From an uncultured Planctomycetota bacterium (GTDB taxonomy: Bacteria; Planctomycetota; Planctomycetia; Pirellulales; Thermoguttaceae), in contig CADBTE010000149.1 in the NCBI GenBank assembly GCA_902797455.1, positions 1 to 8,534 on the forward strand: a stretch of DNA of 8,534 nucleotides, read 5' to 3'. The translations under genes and the position numbers were made by a program. Shown here piece after piece: positions 6,358 to 8,534 of the stretch (its first letter is position 1; each line of letters begins with the position of its first letter). Under the pieces are notes generated by a model, which saw only the letters and a program-made list of their open reading frames with translations, was not told where the DNA came from and did no database searches.

Positions 6358-7680
6358 ATGAAACCCGACGATAATCCTTTTGTGATGCCCGAAACTGACG
6401 AGCCGACCAGCGGCCCTTCCGCCTCGACGGTTCCCCCTCCGTTCCCCAGCGCCCCGGCGCGGCCGCGCTGGACGCCCCCCCGCGAGCCGATCTGCGGCGG
6501 CTGCGCTCGTCACAAGGAACCGCGTGTCTTTATCCCGTTTCTGAAAAAGAGTATGACCGTGGCGCTGATCCTGCCGCTGGCGATCCTTTTGTTCTTTTTC
6601 GTCCTCGGTCTTCTCCTAAGCGGGATGAGGGTGATATCGACCATGTCGATGGGAGATGGGAGAACAGACATCGATAACCCGGACGTTACCGAGAAGGTAC
6701 TCGCGGGGGACGATTTTCTCCCCCACAAGATCGCGATTCTTCCGATCGAGGGGATTATCACCGAAAACGAGGATGGGTTTATTCGCCAGGCGATCCGCAC
6801 CGCCTACGAGGACGAAGATATCGAAGCGCTGGTTCTGCGTGTTAACTCACCCGGCGGAACGATCACTGGGTCTGATTACTATTACACCCTCTTGAAACAG
6901 CTCAAAGAAGAGCGCTCTATTCCGATCATCGTCAGCATGGGGCCGGTGGCGGCCTCGGGAGGGTACTACGTCTCGATGGCGGGAGACATAATCTTCGCCG
7001 AGCGCTCGACGACCACCGGTTCGATCGGCGTGATCTGCGAGATCCCCAACGCCTCGGGGCTTTGCGAGAAGATCGGTGTCACGATGAATAATATCACCAG
7101 TGGTCCGCATAAGGCGATGGGCGATTTCACCCAGCCGATGACCGACGACGAAAGGGCGATCTGGCAGGACCTGGTCAATGAGTCGTACCAGCAGTTCCTC
7201 GAGGTGGTTCGTGCCGGCCGGCCGAATCTGGGAAAGAAAGGAGACAACGCCTCGGAAAGGGAACCCTCCAAAACGGATACCGGGGAAGCGGCCGGCGAGG
7301 AGGATGACGATTTCTTCGGCTCAGACGAAGAAAGAACCGCCGCGTCCGGGCCCGCCGATCATTCGCTCGAGGCAATCGCCGACGGGCGTGTTTACACAGC
7401 CCCCCAGGCGCTTAAGCTGGGTTTGATCGATGAGATTGGGTTCTTGGACGATGCCATCAAGGCGGCCGAAAGCGCCGCCGGAGTCTCGCATGAGGAAACA
7501 CAGGTGGTCCGTTACACGAAAAAAGAACCCTTGTTCAAGTCGCTTCTGGGCGAGGGGGAGGTTCGTTTTTTCCCCGCACATGGGAGCAAGGCCGATGCCC
7601 TGGTCGAGGCGTTCGCCACGCCGACCATCTACTGCCTGATGCCGGGCGCTCTTCCGATCGAAAGCGGTTCCGCTCGGTAA
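6358..7680 (+). CDS. sppA: Signal peptide peptidase SppA-type membrane serine protease (S49 family)
   Basis: A 440-residue S49 peptidase that by family cleaves leftover signal peptides and membrane protein fragments. A Pro-rich N-tail (1-60) has one CxxC (C46, C49). One membrane segment follows (about 66-90), which places the protease domain outside the cytoplasmic membrane. The catalytic Ser-Lys dyad is predicted as S200 in GPVAASGGYY and K252 in SGPHKAMG. Their 52-residue separation equals that of Bacillus SppA (S147, K199). Other family segments are RVNSPGGTITGSD (161-173), TTTGSIGV (218-225) and ADGRVYTAPQALKLGLIDEIG (341-361, quoted here only as a landmark). At 289-334 there is an unusual acidic, low-complexity insertion. 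Its length exceeds the ~335 residues of Bacillus SppA because of the tail, the insertion and a C-terminal extension. An in-frame TAG at 6331 limits the start to the ATG at 6358; AAAGG (6344-6348) is a modest ribosome site. Confidence 0.94.
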   Translation: MKPDDNPFVMPETDEPTSGPSASTVPPPFPSAPARPRWTPPREPICGGCARHKEPRVFIPFLKKSMTVALILPLAILLFFFVLGLLLSGMRVISTMSMGDGRTDIDNPDVTEKVLAGDDFLPHKIAILPIEGIITENEDGFIRQAIRTAYEDEDIEALVLRVNSPGGTITGSDYYYTLLKQLKEERSIPIIVSMGPVAASGGYYVSMAGDIIFAERSTTTGSIGVICEIPNASGLCEKIGVTMNNITSGPHKAMGDFTQPMTDDERAIWQDLVNESYQQFLEVVRAGRPNLGKKGDNASEREPSKTDTGEAAGEEDDDFFGSDEERTAASGPADHSLEAIADGRVYTAPQALKLGLIDEIGFLDDAIKAAESAAGVSHEETQVVRYTKKEPLFKSLLGEGEVRFFPAHGSKADALVEAFATPTIYCLMPGALPIESGSAR

Positions 7681-7694
7681 TTCGCGTTCGATCG
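7655..7694 (+). other. Imperfect stem-loop spanning the sppA stop codon
   Basis: CGATCGAA (7655-7662) pairs with TTCGATCG (7687-7694). After one A/G mismatch the stem continues with GCG (7664-7666) and CGC (7683-7685). The 16-nt apical region (7667-7682) contains the TAA stop. No U-tract follows. It could protect the sppA mRNA end or tune expression of the downstream zinc peptidase, but CGATCG-type sequence is common in this window, so chance is plausible. Confidence 0.35.
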
Positions 7695-7735
7695 TTCCGC
7701 GAGATTAACAAAACGAGATAAGAAGTGAGAGCACG

Positions 7736-8446
7736 ATGAACGAACTTGCCGCTCAGGGGACTCCCGACCTGTTTTACTTGATCTTCATGATTCCTCCGAT
7801 GCTCTTGGCCGGTTGGGCTCAGTCGCAGGTGAAGAGCCGCTATATGGCCGCCCGAACGATGCCGGCTTCCTGTACCGGGGCACAGGCCGCGCGGCGGATT
7901 CTCGATTCCTCTGGATTGCAAAGTGTCAGGATCGAAGAGATCGAGGGGACGTTGACCGATCACTACGACCCTCGGATGAAGGTCCTGCGCCTGAGCAGCG
8001 ATATCTATCATGGGCAGACCTTGGCTGCGGTCGGGATCGCCGCCCACGAAGCCGGTCACGCTATTCAAGACGCGACCCACTATCCGCTGATGGTGATTCG
8101 CCAAATGGCGGTCCCGATGGCGAGTATCGGAGGCGGCGCGGGAATGTCGATCGTCGCCGTCGGCGTGGCGCTTGGGGCGATAGGGCTGGTCCTCCTCGGA
8201 GTTCTCCTCTTCTCCGGGGTAGCGATTTTTCAGCTGGTCAACCTCCCGGTGGAGTACAACGCCAGTGCCCGCGCCAAACAGATTCTTCCTCAATTGGGGA
8301 TCGTTTCGGAAGGGCAGATGCCGATGATCCGCAAAGTGCTCGGTGCCGCCGCCCTAACGTATGTCGCCGCGACGCTCTCGGCTGTCATGCAGGTCCTCTA
8401 CTTTGTGGCGCGGCTGTTTGCCGGCTCTCAGCCGCGCCGCCGTTAG
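7736..8446 (+). CDS. YugP-type neutral zinc metallopeptidase, integral membrane
   Basis: A 236-residue membrane protein of the YugP family (Zn_peptidase_2), close to the usual family length of about 230. The zinc-binding HEAGH motif is at 104-108, where H104 and H108 are predicted ligands and E105 the general base. The conserved PVEYNAS segment (171-177) may supply a further ligand (E173), which is my inference. Membrane segments are seen at about 11-28, 123-145, 148-168 and 203-226. The preceding N-terminal part (SRYMAARTM, TGAQAARRILDSSGL, TDHYDPRMKVLRLS) is typical of the family. Physiological substrates are not established. The gene follows sppA by 55 nt without a clear promoter, suggesting one operon of two membrane proteases. 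The ribosome site is weak (GTGAGAG at 7725-7731). All expected motifs are intact. The protein ends in a basic SQPRRR tail. Confidence 0.93.
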   Translation: MNELAAQGTPDLFYLIFMIPPMLLAGWAQSQVKSRYMAARTMPASCTGAQAARRILDSSGLQSVRIEEIEGTLTDHYDPRMKVLRLSSDIYHGQTLAAVGIAAHEAGHAIQDATHYPLMVIRQMAVPMASIGGGAGMSIVAVGVALGAIGLVLLGVLLFSGVAIFQLVNLPVEYNASARAKQILPQLGIVSEGQMPMIRKVLGAAALTYVAATLSAVMQVLYFVARLFAGSQPRRR

Positions 8447-8475
8447 CGGGGAAGGAGACCTAAGTTTAACGGCGG
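8437..8475. repeat. 9-bp inverted repeat across the zinc peptidase stop, with an SD-like loop
   Basis: CCGCCGTTA (8437-8445) and TAACGGCGG (8467-8475) are perfect complements, separated by 21 nt that contain the Shine-Dalgarno-like run GGGGAAGGAG (8448-8457). The left arm covers most of the TAG stop codon. The right arm ends one base before the TTGACT -35 box. There is no U-tract. It may act as a terminator of unusual type, an operator, or both. Confidence 0.45.
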
Positions 8476-8503
8476 TTGACTTAGAGGGTTAAAAGTTTAT
8501 ACT
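8476..8503 (+). promoter_or_regulatory. Near-consensus sigma70-type promoter reading out of the window
   Basis: TTGACT (8476-8481) and TATACT (8498-8503) each match the sigma70 consensus at 5 of 6 positions and are separated by 16 nt. The region is distinctly AT-rich compared with the flanking coding DNA. The predicted start of transcription is near 8510. The gene it serves lies beyond the window end; the GTG at 8531 is not supported as a start by any visible ribosome site. Confidence 0.65.
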
Positions 8504-8534
8504 TTACCCAAACCAGCTGTTGTTTTTATCGTGA

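Noticed and set aside
1..8534. Frequent CGATCG/GATC words suggesting a distributed DNA motif
   Set aside because: Most fall in Asp, Ile and Arg codon contexts inside genes and have no regular spacing, so codon preference explains them.
1..8534. A hidden mobile element, CRISPR array, tRNA, toxin-antitoxin or defence system
   Set aside because: No direct repeats with regular spacers, no transposase or integrase motifs, no tRNA-like cloverleaf and no anomalous gene were seen. The window is nearly all core genes.

Overview
This GC-rich window looks like core chromosome of a planctomycete (Planctomycetota). The best clue is RsgA, which carries a long Lys/Arg-rich N-terminal extension followed by an RLSGxGxLTRxRTVVG-type stretch; I recall this from planctomycete RsgA proteins and not from the usual shorter bacterial ones. 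The lineage call rests on recalled family features, not a search.

All seven genes are on the + strand, and they fall into two probable transcription units. Unit 1 (113-6209) is tightly packed. A TPR-repeat protein is joined to rsgA by a TGATG overlap. After 11 nt comes a polytopic protein that looks like a fusion of a NapH-type membrane part and a NapG-type polyferredoxin. After 37 nt comes lysA (diaminopimelate decarboxylase), and after 29 nt a YifB/ComM-family AAA+ ATPase starting with GTG. Unit 2 (6358-8446) encodes two membrane-anchored proteases: an SppA-type S49 peptidase and a YugP-type zinc metallopeptidase, 55 nt apart.

The 148-nt gap between the units holds a perfect 12-bp palindrome, a sigma70-like promoter with a consensus TATAAT box, and a 7-bp hairpin in the predicted sppA leader. 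After the last gene, a 9-bp inverted repeat spans the stop codon. It directly abuts a near-consensus promoter (TTGACT-16-TATACT) that points out of the window toward an unseen gene.

The genes share no single pathway. They cover ribosome maturation (RsgA), lysine biosynthesis (LysA), electron transfer (NapGH-like), DNA processing (ComM) and membrane protein turnover (SppA, YugP). I see no mobile element, CRISPR array, tRNA, rRNA or defence system. The most interesting items are the predicted Sec-plus-Tat topology of the NapGH-like fusion, the acidic insertion in SppA, and the repeated occurrence of U-tract-less inverted repeats at gene ends.
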